Shown one piece after another: positions 1-11,428 of a stretch of 64,000 nucleotides of DNA (within the stretch, counting starts at the first letter, position 1; each line of letters begins with the position of its first letter). Origin of the DNA: Mycobacterium saskatchewanense (GTDB lineage Bacteria > Actinomycetota > Actinomycetes > Mycobacteriales > Mycobacteriaceae); NCBI RefSeq assembly GCF_010729105.1, contig NZ_AP022573.1, forward strand, positions 1 through 64,000, written 5' to 3'. A program made the translations under genes and the position numbers. The notes under the pieces are model-generated. The model did not search any database and was not told the origin of the DNA. It saw only the letters and a list, made by a program, of their open reading frames with translations.

Positions 1-1315
<1,315 letters not shown>

Positions 1316-1323
<8 letters not shown>

Positions 1324-2503
1324 CGGTCGGCCGTCCCCGCCCAGTCCACCAGCCCGGGGAACGCGGCCCCCAAACCGGCGCCAGCTGATCATCGAAGCGG
1401 CGGCAACGCTGTTCTGCGACAAGGGATACGGCAACGTTTCGATGGGCGACGTCGCCGACGCCGTCGCCGTCGGCCCGTCGGCGCTCTACCGGCACTTCCG
1501 GAGCAAACAGGCGCTGCTGGTCACGGTGATCGAGGACGCGCTGGGCACCCTGGATGAGGCCCTGCAGGGGGCTGACGCGTCGGCGGACCTGGCCCGAGTC
1601 CTGGCGCGCCTGGTGCTGGATCATCGCACCGTCGGCGTGCTCTGGCGGCGAGAAGGCCGCCACCTGACCGAGCAGGACCGCAAACGACTGAACCGGGTCG
1701 CCCGGCGGATCGGCGATCGACTCGCCCAACATATTCGAACCCGGCGACCCGAAGTGACGGCCCGCAGGCCGACCTGCTGGCATGGTGTGCCCTCGGCGTC
1801 GCGAACAGCGTTTCCTTCCATCGTCTTTCGATGCCCGAACCGGGGTTCACGGCGCTGCTGGCCGAGTTGATCTCGGTGCCGATGCGCGCAGACGCCGACT
1901 CGCCGGGCCGGGCGGCCGGCGCAGAGCCCGCGGCGCGCTGGGCGCCCGCTCGCGCAGGAGGCGATCCTGTCGGCGGGCGCCGCGCTGTTCGCCGAGAAGG
2001 GCTTCTCGGGCGTCAGTGTCGACGACATCGGCGCCGCCGTCGGGATCGCCGGACCCAGCGTGTACAACCACTTCGCATCCAAGACCGACATCCTGGTGGC
2101 GGCCATGTTCCGCGGCAACGAGCGCCTCTGGATGGACTTCAACCGCGCCGTCGCCGACGCGCGGGACGCGTCGGAGACCCTGCGCCGGGTTGTGCTCAGC
2201 TACCAGAACCTTCGCGTTCGCCAACCCCGACCTCGTCGAGATCCTGATCACCGAGGCCGCGCATCTGCCGGCGTCCGACAGTCACAGCGCCAGGGCCGCG
2301 CAGCGCATCGACGAATGGGTGCACCTGGCGCGACAACCGCACCCGGGCTGGACAGTCACCGAGGCCCGCATCCGGGTGCAGGCGGCCCAGATCATGATCA
2401 ACGACATCGTGGTGATGCCGCGGCTGCGCGCGCGGGAGGAGTCGAGGCCGTGCTGGCCGGCATCGCGGTCGCACTGCTGGGCGCGGGTGCGGCCGGGACC
2501 TGA
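1316..2503 (+). pseudogene. TetR-family regulator with two tandem TetR domains, frameshifted
   Basis: This is a probable DNA-binding repressor of about 395 codons, roughly twice the usual TetR length. The first helix-turn-helix domain (near 1380-1520) contains [18 protein letters not shown] and [14 protein letters not shown] second complete one (near 1955-2100) contains AAALFAEKGFSGVSVDD and VYNHFASKTDIL. Apparent frame changes lie near 1755, 1885-1955, 2210 and 2435. The ATG at 1316 overlaps the end of the ligase gene, so the two are probably co-transcribed, and a convergent acyl-CoA synthetase follows 7 bases after the stop. It may sense an acyl-CoA made by a neighbouring ligase, but that is inference. 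If the frame shifts are real, the protein is non-functional. Confidence 0.7.
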
Positions 2504-2510
2504 GTCGCGC

Positions 2511-4056
<1,546 letters not shown>

Positions 4057-4150
4057 GGTTCTCCGATCGTCAAGCCCGTGGTCAACGGCCTTGATCAAGG
4101 CTAGCGACCCTGTGCACCCCGGCGGAGAGCCAGTCTTCGCCCGCCGTCAG

Positions 4151-4712
4151 TCAGAGGCGGATCATCATGCCGCCGTCCTCGACGACCTGGGGGTCGCGTT
4201 GTTGTTCTGCCGGAAGTCGATGAAGGCCGACAGGTGGTTGGAGGGTTCAGGAGCTCGGTGAAGGCGCCGAGGTGGACCCTGTGGCGCCGAGACGTCGGCG
4301 GTGTAGTCGACGGAGATTTGCTGCTGGAAGTCGGCGCTCTGCGCCGGTCCCGGCGTGGGAGCGTCCACATTGTGCAGATTGGTCAGGCCGGTCGACGCCG
4401 CGTAGTGGTCTATGTCGTTCTGCAGGATGGCCGCGATATCCGCCCGTCGGCCGGTTTGACCGCGACCCGCAGCTGGGCGCTGCCGTCGGTCTTGCTGATC
4501 GCCACCCAGTTCGGGCCTCGATGGCCGACTGCCCAGCCCGGCGCCGGGCTGATCGACACCCCATCGGCGATGTCGACCGGTCCGTCGGAGGCCAGCGCCA
4601 CGCCGATGGGGATCGTCGCGGAGGCGGCGAGGGCAAGGCCCGTGGCGGCGGCGGAAATTGCCAGCGTGCGGGCCAAGTGGCCCAGTCCGGGCGATATCGG
4701 CGATGTGGTCAT
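4151..4712 (-). pseudogene. Putative exported mycobacterial protein of unknown function, frameshifted
   Basis: The N-terminus carries a basic start and a hydrophobic segment (LAISAAATGLALAASATIP) typical of a signal peptide or membrane anchor. It is followed by SISPAPGWAVGHRGPNWVAI, and further on by FQQQISVDYTADVSAPQG and SNHLSAFIDFRQNNNATP. I recall a family of mycobacterial secreted proteins with this layout but cannot name a function. The start at 4712 is supported by an AGGAG ribosome site just upstream on the minus strand. About four frame changes (near 4440, 4270, 4243 and 4185) are needed to keep the conserved tail and reach the stop at 4151. It is divergent from the dehydrogenase at 4896 across 183 bases. 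Confidence 0.6.
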
Positions 4713-4895
4713 GGTTCGACTCCTGTCAACTCGGCGGTTGCTGATCCGCCACCCGTTTCACTCTCGCATCGCCGCGGATCGGAGTCCAAGACAGTGTCGA
4801 AATCACCTGATTCACGGGGTTTATCGGCGATTCGGCGGGACAGGTGGTCCGAGAAATCCGTTGTGCGCTAGGCGGCCGCACGCCGGTATGTCAGC

Positions 4896-5690
4896 ATGAC
4901 TGCCATGGTGAACGCCGACCGCGCCCACTCCCACGTTCGTCGTGACCGGCGTGGCGTCCGGGATCGGGCTGGCCACGGCGCGGCGGTTGCTGGCCGCCGG
5001 CGGCACGGTCATCGGGGCCGACGTGGCGTCCCCGCCCGATCTCGGGGCCGACTTCCACCTCGTCACCGCCGACGTCACCGACGAGGCCGCGGTCGCCGCC
5101 GTGTTCGCCGCCGTGCCCGACCGCCTCGACGGCGTCTTCCACGCGGCCGGCGTCGCGGGCGGTGGGCCGGTCCACCTGCTCGATCGGGACGAGTGGAACC
5201 GGGTCATCGGCATCAACCTCACCGGCACCTTCCTGGTGGCCAAGGCGGCGCTCGCGCGGATGATCGAGCAACCCCGCGTCGACGGCGAGCGCGGCTCGCT
5301 CGTCACCGTCGCCAGCATCGAAGGCCTGGAGGGGACGGCCGGCGGCAGCTCCTACAACGCGGCCAAGGGCGGCGTCGTCCTGCTCACCAAGAACATCGCG
5401 CTCGACTACGGTCCCAGTGGCATCCGGGCGAACGTCGTCTGCCCGGGTTTCATCGATACACCCATGGCGCAGAGTGTCTTTCGGTTGCCGGGGATGGAGG
5501 GCCACTCGCCTCCATCACCGCCGAGCACGCCCTGCGACGGCTCGGCCGGCCCGACGAGGTCGCGGCCATGGCGGCGTTCCTGCTCTCGCCGGACGCCTCC
5601 TTCGTCAGCGGGCAGGCCATCGCCGTCGACGGCGGGTACACCGCGGGTCGCGATCACGGTGTCGTCAAACTCTTCGGCTTTCCCGACTAG
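4896..5690 (+). pseudogene. Short-chain dehydrogenase/reductase (SDR), frameshifted
   Basis: This is an NAD(P)-dependent oxidoreductase of the classical SDR type. The glycine-rich nucleotide-binding motif TGVASGIG lies near 4942, and the DVTDEAAV acidic turn, the VASIEGLEG catalytic serine region and SYNAAKGG (Tyr-x-x-x-Lys) follow in order. The C-terminal DGGYTAG is also present. The start region (ATG at 4896, alternative ATG at 4905) is in one frame, the core in another from about 4930, and the C-terminal 60 codons return to the first frame after about 5505. The substrate cannot be told from sequence. A catalase-related gene follows 17 bases downstream on the same strand, so the two may be co-transcribed. 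Confidence 0.8.
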
Positions 5691-5707
5691 CGCCTTACGA
5701 TTCCCGC

Positions 5708-6636
5708 ATGGTTACTCCGGACGAGGCGATCGAGGCGATCCGCGGCACCGGGGGAGCGCAGCCCGGCTCCCGCGCCCTGCACGCGAAAGGCACGCTCTAC
5801 CGCGGCCGGTTCACCGCCGGCCCCGAGGCGGCGAAACTGTCCCGCGCGAAGCACCTGGACGGCTCGGCGGTCCCGGCGCTGTTCCGGTTCTCCAACGGGT
5901 CGGGCAACCCCACAGCGTGACGCGCTGCCCGGCGTGCGCGGGTTGGCGGTGAAGCTCACCCTGCCCGACGGGTCGACCACCGACGTCTCGACGCAGACCG
6001 CCCGGTTGTTCGTGTCGAGCACGCCGGAGGATTCGTCGATCTGCTCAAGGCGATGCGCCCCGGCCTCACGCAGCCGCTGCGCCTGGGCAAGTACTTCCTC
6101 ACCCATCCGCGCCTGCTGGGGGCGCTGCCCGTGCTGCGCGACGCCAACAGGGTTCCGGAGAGTTACGCCACGGTCTCCTACCACGGGCTGCACGCCTTCC
6201 GCTGGGTCGCCGCCGACGGCAGCTCCCGATTCGTCCGCTACCACCTGCGCCCGACGCGGGCGAGCACTTCCTCGACGGATCGGCCGCGCGGCGCCGCGAC
6301 CCCGACTTCCTGCATCACGAGCTCAACCACCGCCTCGCCGGCGCGCCGGTGCGGTTCGACTTCGTCGTCGAGATCGCCGGACCGAACGACTCGACGATCG
6401 ACCCGTCGGCGGCGTGGCGCGGCTCCGAGAAGGTCGTCGTCGGCAACTTCGAGATCACCGGGCTCGACACCGAGCGCGAGCACGGCAACGACATCGTCGT
6501 CTTCGATCCCATGCGGGTCACCGACGGCATCGAGGCCTCCGACGACCCGGTCCTGCGGTTCCGGACCCTCGCGTACTCGGCGTCGGTGAAGCTGCGCACC
6601 GGGGTCGACCGGGGGGCCGAAGCCCCCCCGGTGTGA
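5708..6636 (+). pseudogene. Catalase-related heme protein (small catalase/SrpA-like), frameshifted
   Basis: The fragments match the core of heme catalases: HAKGTLYRGRFTAGPEAAKL carries the distal histidine, RFSNGSGNP the typical FSNG strand, and VRGLAVKLTLPDG the following strand. The total of about 310 codons fits the small catalase-related peroxidases rather than full catalases of about 500. The reading frame shifts near 5915, 6035 and 6248. A peroxidase or catalase-like activity on small peroxides is inferred from family membership. A proximal heme tyrosine motif was not recognised with certainty. It sits between an SDR and a TauE/SafE permease on the same strand. Confidence 0.65.
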
Positions 6637-6685
6637 GAAAAGTCGCCCGCCCGCGGGGTTGGTGACGCACCACCCGCGCCGACTA

Positions 6686-7481
6686 ATGTGGTCGGAAGTG
6701 CTGCTCTCCCACATGATTTTGATCGCGCTCGCCGGCTTCGCGGCCGGCGCCATCAACGCCCTCGTCGGCTCGGGAACCCTGGTGACGTTCCCGACGCTCG
6801 TCGCGTTGGGCTACCCACCCGTGACGGCCACGATGTCCAACGCGGTCGGCCTGGTGGCCGGCAGCGTGTCCGGCACCTGGGGCTATCGGGCCGAACTGAG
6901 TGGTCAGTGGGACCGGCTGCGCTGGCAGATCCCGGCGTCGCTGGCGGGCGCGGTGGTGGGCGCGTTCCTTTGCTGCACCTGCCCGAGAGGTGTTCGCCGA
7001 CATCGTGCCGGTGCTGCTCATTCTCGCCCTGGTGCTCGTGGTGGTGGGCCCGCGGATCCAGACCTGGACGGCCAAGCGGGCCGAGGCGCAGGGGCGCTCG
7101 GCTGAGCACACCACGGCCGCGCGGATGGCGGTGCTGGTGCTCGGCACGTTCGCCGTCGGTGTCTACGGCGGCTATTTCACCGCGGCGCAAGGCATCTTGT
7201 TGGTCGGCGTGATGGGTGTGTTGTTGCCCGAATCGGTGCAGCGCATGAACGCGGCCAAGAACCTGTTGACGCTTGTTGTCAATTTCGTTGCCGCGCTGGC
7301 CTATTCGATTGTGGCCGAAGGCCGGATCAGCTGGCTGGTTGCCGCGCTGATCGGGGCCAGCTCGCTCGTCGGGGGAATCATCGGGGCGCGATACGGGCGC
7401 CGGCTGTCGCCGAAGGCGTTGCGCGGCACCATCGTGGTGGTGGGCCTGATCGGGCTGTACCGGCTGCTCGCGGTGGCCTGA
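6686..7481 (+). pseudogene. TauE/SafE-family membrane permease (sulfite exporter-like), one frameshift
   Basis: This is a multi-pass membrane protein of about 264 codons with the two-fold repeated hydrophobic layout of TauE/SafE transporters. The N-terminal part has ALAGFAAGAINALVGSG and FPTLVALGYPP. The second half has the matching repeat FAVGVYGGYFTAAQGI and LVGGIIGARYGRRLS. A single frame change near 6972 separates the halves; restoring it gives a leucine-rich continuation. The family exports sulfite, sulfonates or related organic anions, and the substrate here is unknown. ATG 6686 is preferred because hydrophobic sequence begins just after it; an in-frame start at 6659 is possible. It ends 3 bases from the convergent ligase gene. 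Confidence 0.75.
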
Positions 7482-7484
7482 ACC

Positions 7485-8576
7485 TCACCCCAGCGTCGCG
7501 ACCCTGAGCTGCTCGACGACGTCCATCACCTTCCCGCGCTTCCGCCACGCCCGCAGCTGGCGTATCGCCCCGTTGCCGTCAGCGGCAATCCGGTCGAGTT
7601 CGCCGGTGACGCGGTCGTATTCGCCCAGCACCTCCAGCGCCGGCCGCACCCTTGACACCAGCGCCCCCAGCTGTTCCCGCGCCGGCACCGCCCCGCGGCC
7701 GCGGATCAGGTCGAGCGCGTCGCCGGAGAGCCCGTCGTGGGCCGCCTTCCAGTACGCCGCCCGCAGGGCGCCGGGGGGCAGCCGACCCAGCTGGTCGCCC
7801 TCGTCGGGAGCGTCCAGCGCCGTCATCACCGCCGCCCGGATCAGCGTGGCGATGAGCACCGTCTCGGCGACGGTGGCCGGCACGTCGGCGACCCGCACTT
7901 CGACCGTCGGGAAGTTCGCCGAGGGCCGCACGTCCCAATAGATCATCTTGGGGTCCAGGATCACCCCGGTGTCGACGAGCATCCGCACCGCTCGGTCGTA
8001 GTCGTCCGGCGAGGGAAGAACGGCGGCGCCCGGCGGCAGGCCAGCGCCGCCACAGCACGCTGCGCCAGCTCGCGTAGCCGCTCTCGGCGTTGCGATACAG
8101 CGGCGAATTGGCCGACAACGCGAGCAGCGACGGCAGCCACGGCCGCAGCCAGTTGCTGACGTGGACGGCGGCGGCCGGTCGGGGACCTGGACGTGAACGT
8201 GGCATCCACAGATGCCCTGCTCATGGGCGACCATCCCGTACTGTTCCCCGATCCGCCGGTAGCGCGGAGTGTCCGTCACCGGGAACTCGTGCGGCGTGGC
8301 GGGGGGAAGCCCGGAGGCCAGCAGCGTGACGCCTGCGGCCTCGGCGGCCTGCGCGGAGACGCGGCGCAGCCGGGCGAGCTCCTCTTGCAGTTCCGCGCTG
8401 GTCGACATCACGCTGGACGTGGTCTCCACCTGGCAACTGCTCAGTTCCACCTGCAGCTCGATGCCCAGGCGCTCGCCCTCGGCGGCCACCGCGGCGTTGC
8501 GCGGGGCGGGTTCACCGGTGCGCGGGTGGACGAGGAGGAATTCCTCCTCCGCACCGAAGGTGGGAAGGTCGCTCAT
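7485..8576 (-). CDS. Carboxylate-amine ligase of the YbdK/GCS2 (glutamate-cysteine ligase-like) family
   Basis: This 363-residue protein has the GCS2 fold. The N-terminal FGAEEEFLLV and VELSSCQVETTS carry the conserved acidic metal and substrate residues, and CGCHVHVQVPD and MIYWDVRPSANFPTVEVRV follow. The family is annotated as ATP-dependent glutamate-cysteine ligase or a weak relative; it resembles M. tuberculosis Rv0433. The stretch of about 50 codons between roughly 8180 and 8030 reads as low-similarity arginine- and cysteine-rich sequence, while another frame of the same bases gives family-like sequence (SNWLRPWLPSLLALSANSPL). A compensating pair of indels is therefore likely. A STAS gene lies 38 bases away on the same strand, upstream in transcription. 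Confidence 0.8.
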   Translation of the reverse strand: MSDLPTFGAEEEFLLVHPRTGEPAPRNAAVAAEGERLGIELQVELSSCQVETTSSVMSTSAELQEELARLRRVSAQAAEAAGVTLLASGLPPATPHEFPVTDTPRYRRIGEQYGMVAHEQGICGCHVHVQVPDRPPPSTSATGCGRGCRRCSRCRPIRRCIATPRAATRAGAACCGGAGLPPGAAVLPSPDDYDRAVRMLVDTGVILDPKMIYWDVRPSANFPTVEVRVADVPATVAETVLIATLIRAAVMTALDAPDEGDQLGRLPPGALRAAYWKAAHDGLSGDALDLIRGRGAVPAREQLGALVSRVRPALEVLGEYDRVTGELDRIAADGNGAIRQLRAWRKRGKVMDVVEQLRVATLG

Positions 8577-8614
8577 CAGGCCGAATGCACCGGATCAGTG
8601 GCCCGGCCGGTACG

Positions 8615-9052
8615 TCACCAGCGAGCGGCCGCACCGAGCGCCGAGTCGACGGTCGGGTAGATCGGCAGCGCGCGGTTGAGCCCGCACGCGTCGACGATCC
8701 GGGTGACGATCGGCTCGTGGCTCACCAGGCGCAGCTCGACGCCGCGCTCCCGGCAGCGCCGGGCCTCGTCGGCCAGGGCGGCGAAGGCGCAGCAGCCCAT
8801 GAAATCGAGTCCCGTGACGTCCACGATGAACGGCCCGGGCGCGATGACCACGGTGGCGGCCTCGCTGACCAGCTGGCGCCAGGTGCGCTCGTTGCACGCG
8901 TCGACCTCCCCGCCGGCGTTGATCAACACCGCCGGGCCGAAGCGATCGGTCGTGGCCCGCAATGTGCTGCCGGGGTCGCCCAGTTCGTACACCAGCCGCG
9001 TGCTGAGCTTCAGGGGCGTGCTGGGTATCGGTTCTGCTATGACCGGGCTCAT
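8615..9052 (-). CDS. STAS-domain protein, probable anti-anti-sigma factor
   Basis: This is a protein of about 145 residues with a STAS domain. The stretch LINAGGEVDACNERTWRQL is followed by a strand and GLDFMGCCAFAALADEARR, the region where anti-anti-sigma factors carry the phosphorylatable serine (DFMGCCA here has cysteines near that position). Such proteins free a sigma factor by binding its anti-sigma kinase, and mycobacteria have several for SigF. The ATG at 9052 is preferred over 9067 because GGGAG lies just upstream. No kinase or sigma gene is adjacent. A TetR-type regulator is transcribed divergently, and the shared gap holds two palindromes. The missing serine is an oddity that could alter regulation. 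Confidence 0.7.
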   Translation of the reverse strand: MSPVIAEPIPSTPLKLSTRLVYELGDPGSTLRATTDRFGPAVLINAGGEVDACNERTWRQLVSEAATVVIAPGPFIVDVTGLDFMGCCAFAALADEARRCRERGVELRLVSHEPIVTRIVDACGLNRALPIYPTVDSALGAAARW

Positions 9053-9121
9053 GGTGGACTCCCTCATTGCCCGGCGTGGGTACGCCGAAACGGTTGTCCG
9101 TCCTGCTGTTTGAAGACCGAC

Positions 9122-9136
9122 TTCGCATAGTGCGAA
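9122..9136. promoter_or_regulatory. Perfect palindrome TTCGCA-TAG-TGCGAA, candidate operator
   Basis: This is a six-base inverted repeat with a three-base centre in the divergent gap between the STAS gene and the TetR gene. It is symmetric and lies 16 bases from a second palindrome, so it is probably a regulator binding site. Which protein binds is not shown. Confidence 0.45.
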
Positions 9137-9152
9137 TCTCTGTTGTATAACG

Positions 9153-9170
9153 AGACAGGGCGGTCTGTCT
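9153..9170. promoter_or_regulatory. Inverted repeat AGACAG-N6-CTGTCT, candidate TetR operator
   Basis: This is a perfect six-base dyad with a six-base spacer, 35 bases before the TetR-type start at 9205. The size and position fit autoregulation by a TetR-family protein, and the site could also control the divergent STAS gene. Confidence 0.5.
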
Positions 9171-9204
9171 ATACAGCCCGGCTAAGAGTACGGTGAGGCT
9201 GGCT

Positions 9205-9819
9205 ATGACGACCCACAATGTCGCTCCCGCCGCGTCGGCGCGGGAACGCATTTTGGCCGCGGCGTATGAGCTGTTCAGCCGGCGTGGGATTCGCGCTGTC
9301 GGCACCGACGAGGTGATCGAGCGCGCCGGGGTGGCCAGGGCAACGCTGTACCGGCACTTCGCCACCAAGAACGACCTCGTGCTGGCCGTGCTGCAGCGGC
9401 GCGAACAGGTCTGGACGCACGGCCTCATCGAGGAGCAGTCGCGGCAGCGGGCACCACACGGAAGAGCAGCTGTTGGCGATCTTCGACGTCATGCACGACT
9501 GGTTTCAACTGCGCGACGGCTTCGAGGGTGCTCGTTCATCAACGTGCTGCTCGAGCTGGGGGCGGATCACCCGGTCGGGCAGGCGTGCATCGCCCACATC
9601 GACCACGTGCGCGACATCGTGCGCCGGCGCGCCGCCGCGGCGGGGCTGACCGACGTGGAGGAGTTCGCCTCGTCGTGGCACATCCTGATGAAGGGTGCCA
9701 TCGTCCTGGCGGCGGTGGGTGACGCGGACGCGGCGTTGCGGGCCCGCAAGATGGGTAGCGCCCTCATCGGCGAGCATCGGCCAATCTCGGCGGCGGATCC
9801 CGGCGAGGCGGTGAGCTAG
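9205..9819 (+). CDS. TetR-family transcriptional regulator
   Basis: This repressor-type protein has about 204 residues. The N-terminal helix-turn-helix is clear: ILAAAYELFSRRGIRAVGTD, then GVARATLYRHFATKNDL. The C-terminal ligand domain contains GCSFINVLLELGADHP and the closing helix segment LMKGAIVLAAVGD. The ATG at 9205 is preferred because GTGAGG lies six bases upstream. Between about 9450 and 9530 the frame gives an unlikely arginine/histidine-rich stretch, whereas another frame gives EEQLLAIFDVMHDWF, typical of this family. Two compensating indels are therefore likely, and the true protein differs there. The operator candidates in the upstream gap suggest autoregulation. Confidence 0.8.
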   Translation: MTTHNVAPAASARERILAAAYELFSRRGIRAVGTDEVIERAGVARATLYRHFATKNDLVLAVLQRREQVWTHGLIEEQSRQRAPHGRAAVGDLRRHARLVSTARRLRGCSFINVLLELGADHPVGQACIAHIDHVRDIVRRRAAAAGLTDVEEFASSWHILMKGAIVLAAVGDADAALRARKMGSALIGEHRPISAADPGEAVS

Positions 9820-9826
9820 ACCGGGC

Positions 9827-10483
9827 CTAAACAGTGGAACTGTCGGTCTTGCGATCGTGCTCGGCCTCCAGCTCGGTGATCGCGCGCGCGGTGCGTTCGC
9901 GCAGCGCGAAGGCGGCGATCAGGCCGAAGACGATCGCGACCACCAGCGCGACCCAGGAGAACCGCTCCATCCACCGTTCGGCGGCCATCCCCGCGAAATA
10001 CACCAGGGCCGTCGTGCCGCCCGCCCAGCAGATGGCCCCCGAGACGTTCGCCGCCAGGAACCGCGGGTAGTGCATGTTCAGCGCCCCCGCGAGCGGCCCG
10101 GCGAAGATCCGCAGTAGCGCGATGAAGCGGCCGAAGAAGACCGCTCGCACCCCCCAGCGGTTGAACAACCGCTCGGCGAGCGCGACGTGTCCGGGCCCGA
10201 AGTGCTTGGGGAACCGCTGGCCCAACCGATCGAACAGCGGCATGCCGAACCGACGCCCGATGGCGTACCCGATCGAGTCGCCGACGACGGCGCCGATCAC
10301 CGCGGCGAGGCCCACGCCGACCGGGTTGACGGCCAGGTCGTGCTGCGACGACATGAGCGCCGCCGTCACGAGCACGATCTCGCCCGGGAGCGGGATGCCC
10401 AGGCTCTCGACCCCGACGACCCCGCACACCACCAGGTAGACCGCGAGCGGCGGGACCGACTGCAGCAAGGCCTCCACGTTCAT
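9827..10483 (-). CDS. dedA: DedA-family membrane protein
   Basis: This 218-residue integral membrane protein belongs to the DedA/SNARE-associated family, proposed to act as lipid flippases or proton-coupled transporters that maintain membrane homeostasis. Diagnostic motifs are ESLGIPLPGE near residue 27, GDSIGYAIGRRFG near 70, and FFGRFIALLRIFAGPLAG near 115, with hydrophobic helices at both ends. Length and sequence resemble M. tuberculosis Rv2637. Its ATG overlaps the stop of the upstream SGNH hydrolase gene by four bases (ATGA), so the two are translationally coupled. The reading frame is intact, unlike most neighbours. Confidence 0.88.
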   Translation of the reverse strand: MNVEALLQSVPPLAVYLVVCGVVGVESLGIPLPGEIVLVTAALMSSQHDLAVNPVGVGLAAVIGAVVGDSIGYAIGRRFGMPLFDRLGQRFPKHFGPGHVALAERLFNRWGVRAVFFGRFIALLRIFAGPLAGALNMHYPRFLAANVSGAICWAGGTTALVYFAGMAAERWMERFSWVALVVAIVFGLIAAFALRERTARAITELEAEHDRKTDSSTV

Positions 10484-11318
10484 GGGTCAAGGATGCCCGA
10501 CCGTCGGGCATCCCGCGTCGTATTCTCTTCGTCCGCGGTGCGGAACGGCTCCAATCGCGGGCGCTTGGGCTCGCGCCCGTCCGCCGACGAGAGGCCGCGC
10601 ATCCTGCGCCAGATCCAGGGAAAGAAGGCGTCCTGCGTCCAGCGCAGCTGCCCGTAGGCGGTGGCGGGCAGCGACAATCGCGCCGGGTTGACACTCGGTT
10701 CGGCCCAATCGTGGTTGCTGCCAGGCAGACTCAGTGCCTCGGCGGCCGCGGCGGCGAACAGGATGTGTCCCTTGGTGGACGCGTGCACCCGGTCGATGGC
10801 CCAGGTGTCGAGGTCGCGCATCGACGCGGCGCCGTACAGGTCGACGAGCCGGAAGCCGTAGCGCTCGGTGGCCCCGCGGATCGCGGCGTTGATGCGGGAC
10901 AGCCGCCCCGACACCAGCCGGCCGAGCGGCAAAAACTGCGCGACGTTGGGGAACGTGGTCGTCGCGACCGTCGCCCCCGATTCGGCGAGGGCGGCGTAGA
11001 GCTGTTCCAGGTCGCGCAGGGCGGGACCGAACGACCGGCCGGGCTGGATGACGTCGTTCATTCCGACGCACACCGTGACCAGGTCCGGTCGCATCGCCAG
11101 TGCCGGGGGGACCTGCTCGCGCAGCACGTCGCCGATCCGCTTGCCGCGAATCGCGAGGTTGGCGTAGTGCAGGCCCGGTGCAGCGCATCGATCATGGCGG
11201 CGAGCCGGTCCGCGAACCCCAGCAGGCCGACGACATCGTCGCCGTCCCACAACCCCTCGGTCTGGCTATCTCCCAGGGCGACGTATCGGCGATATCCGGC
11301 GTGACCAAGCCCGCGCAC
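10480..11318 (-). pseudogene. SGNH/GDSL-family hydrolase, one frameshift
   Basis: This esterase/lipase-type hydrolase has about 279 codons. The block I nucleophile motif YVALGDSQTEGLWDGDD lies near the N-terminus, the block III VCVGMNDVIQPG in the middle, and the catalytic Asp/His pair DRVHASTKGH near the C-terminus, so all SGNH blocks are present. A single frame change near 11175 separates the first 50 codons from the rest (HYANLAIRGKRIGDV restarts the family sequence). There is no clear signal peptide, so a cytoplasmic or membrane-associated role is likely. It is coupled to dedA downstream and divergent from an acyl-CoA synthetase, which suggests a lipid or acyl-ester context. Confidence 0.78.
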
Positions 11319-11428
11319 GATGCCGAGACTAGTTTGGTGGCGGCGACTCGCGTCGCCCGGCTTCGCCGCGCCTCGCGATCATCGCGAGCGGCAACGTGGC
11401 GCGCCGTCGACCGTGGTGAGGAGTGTCC

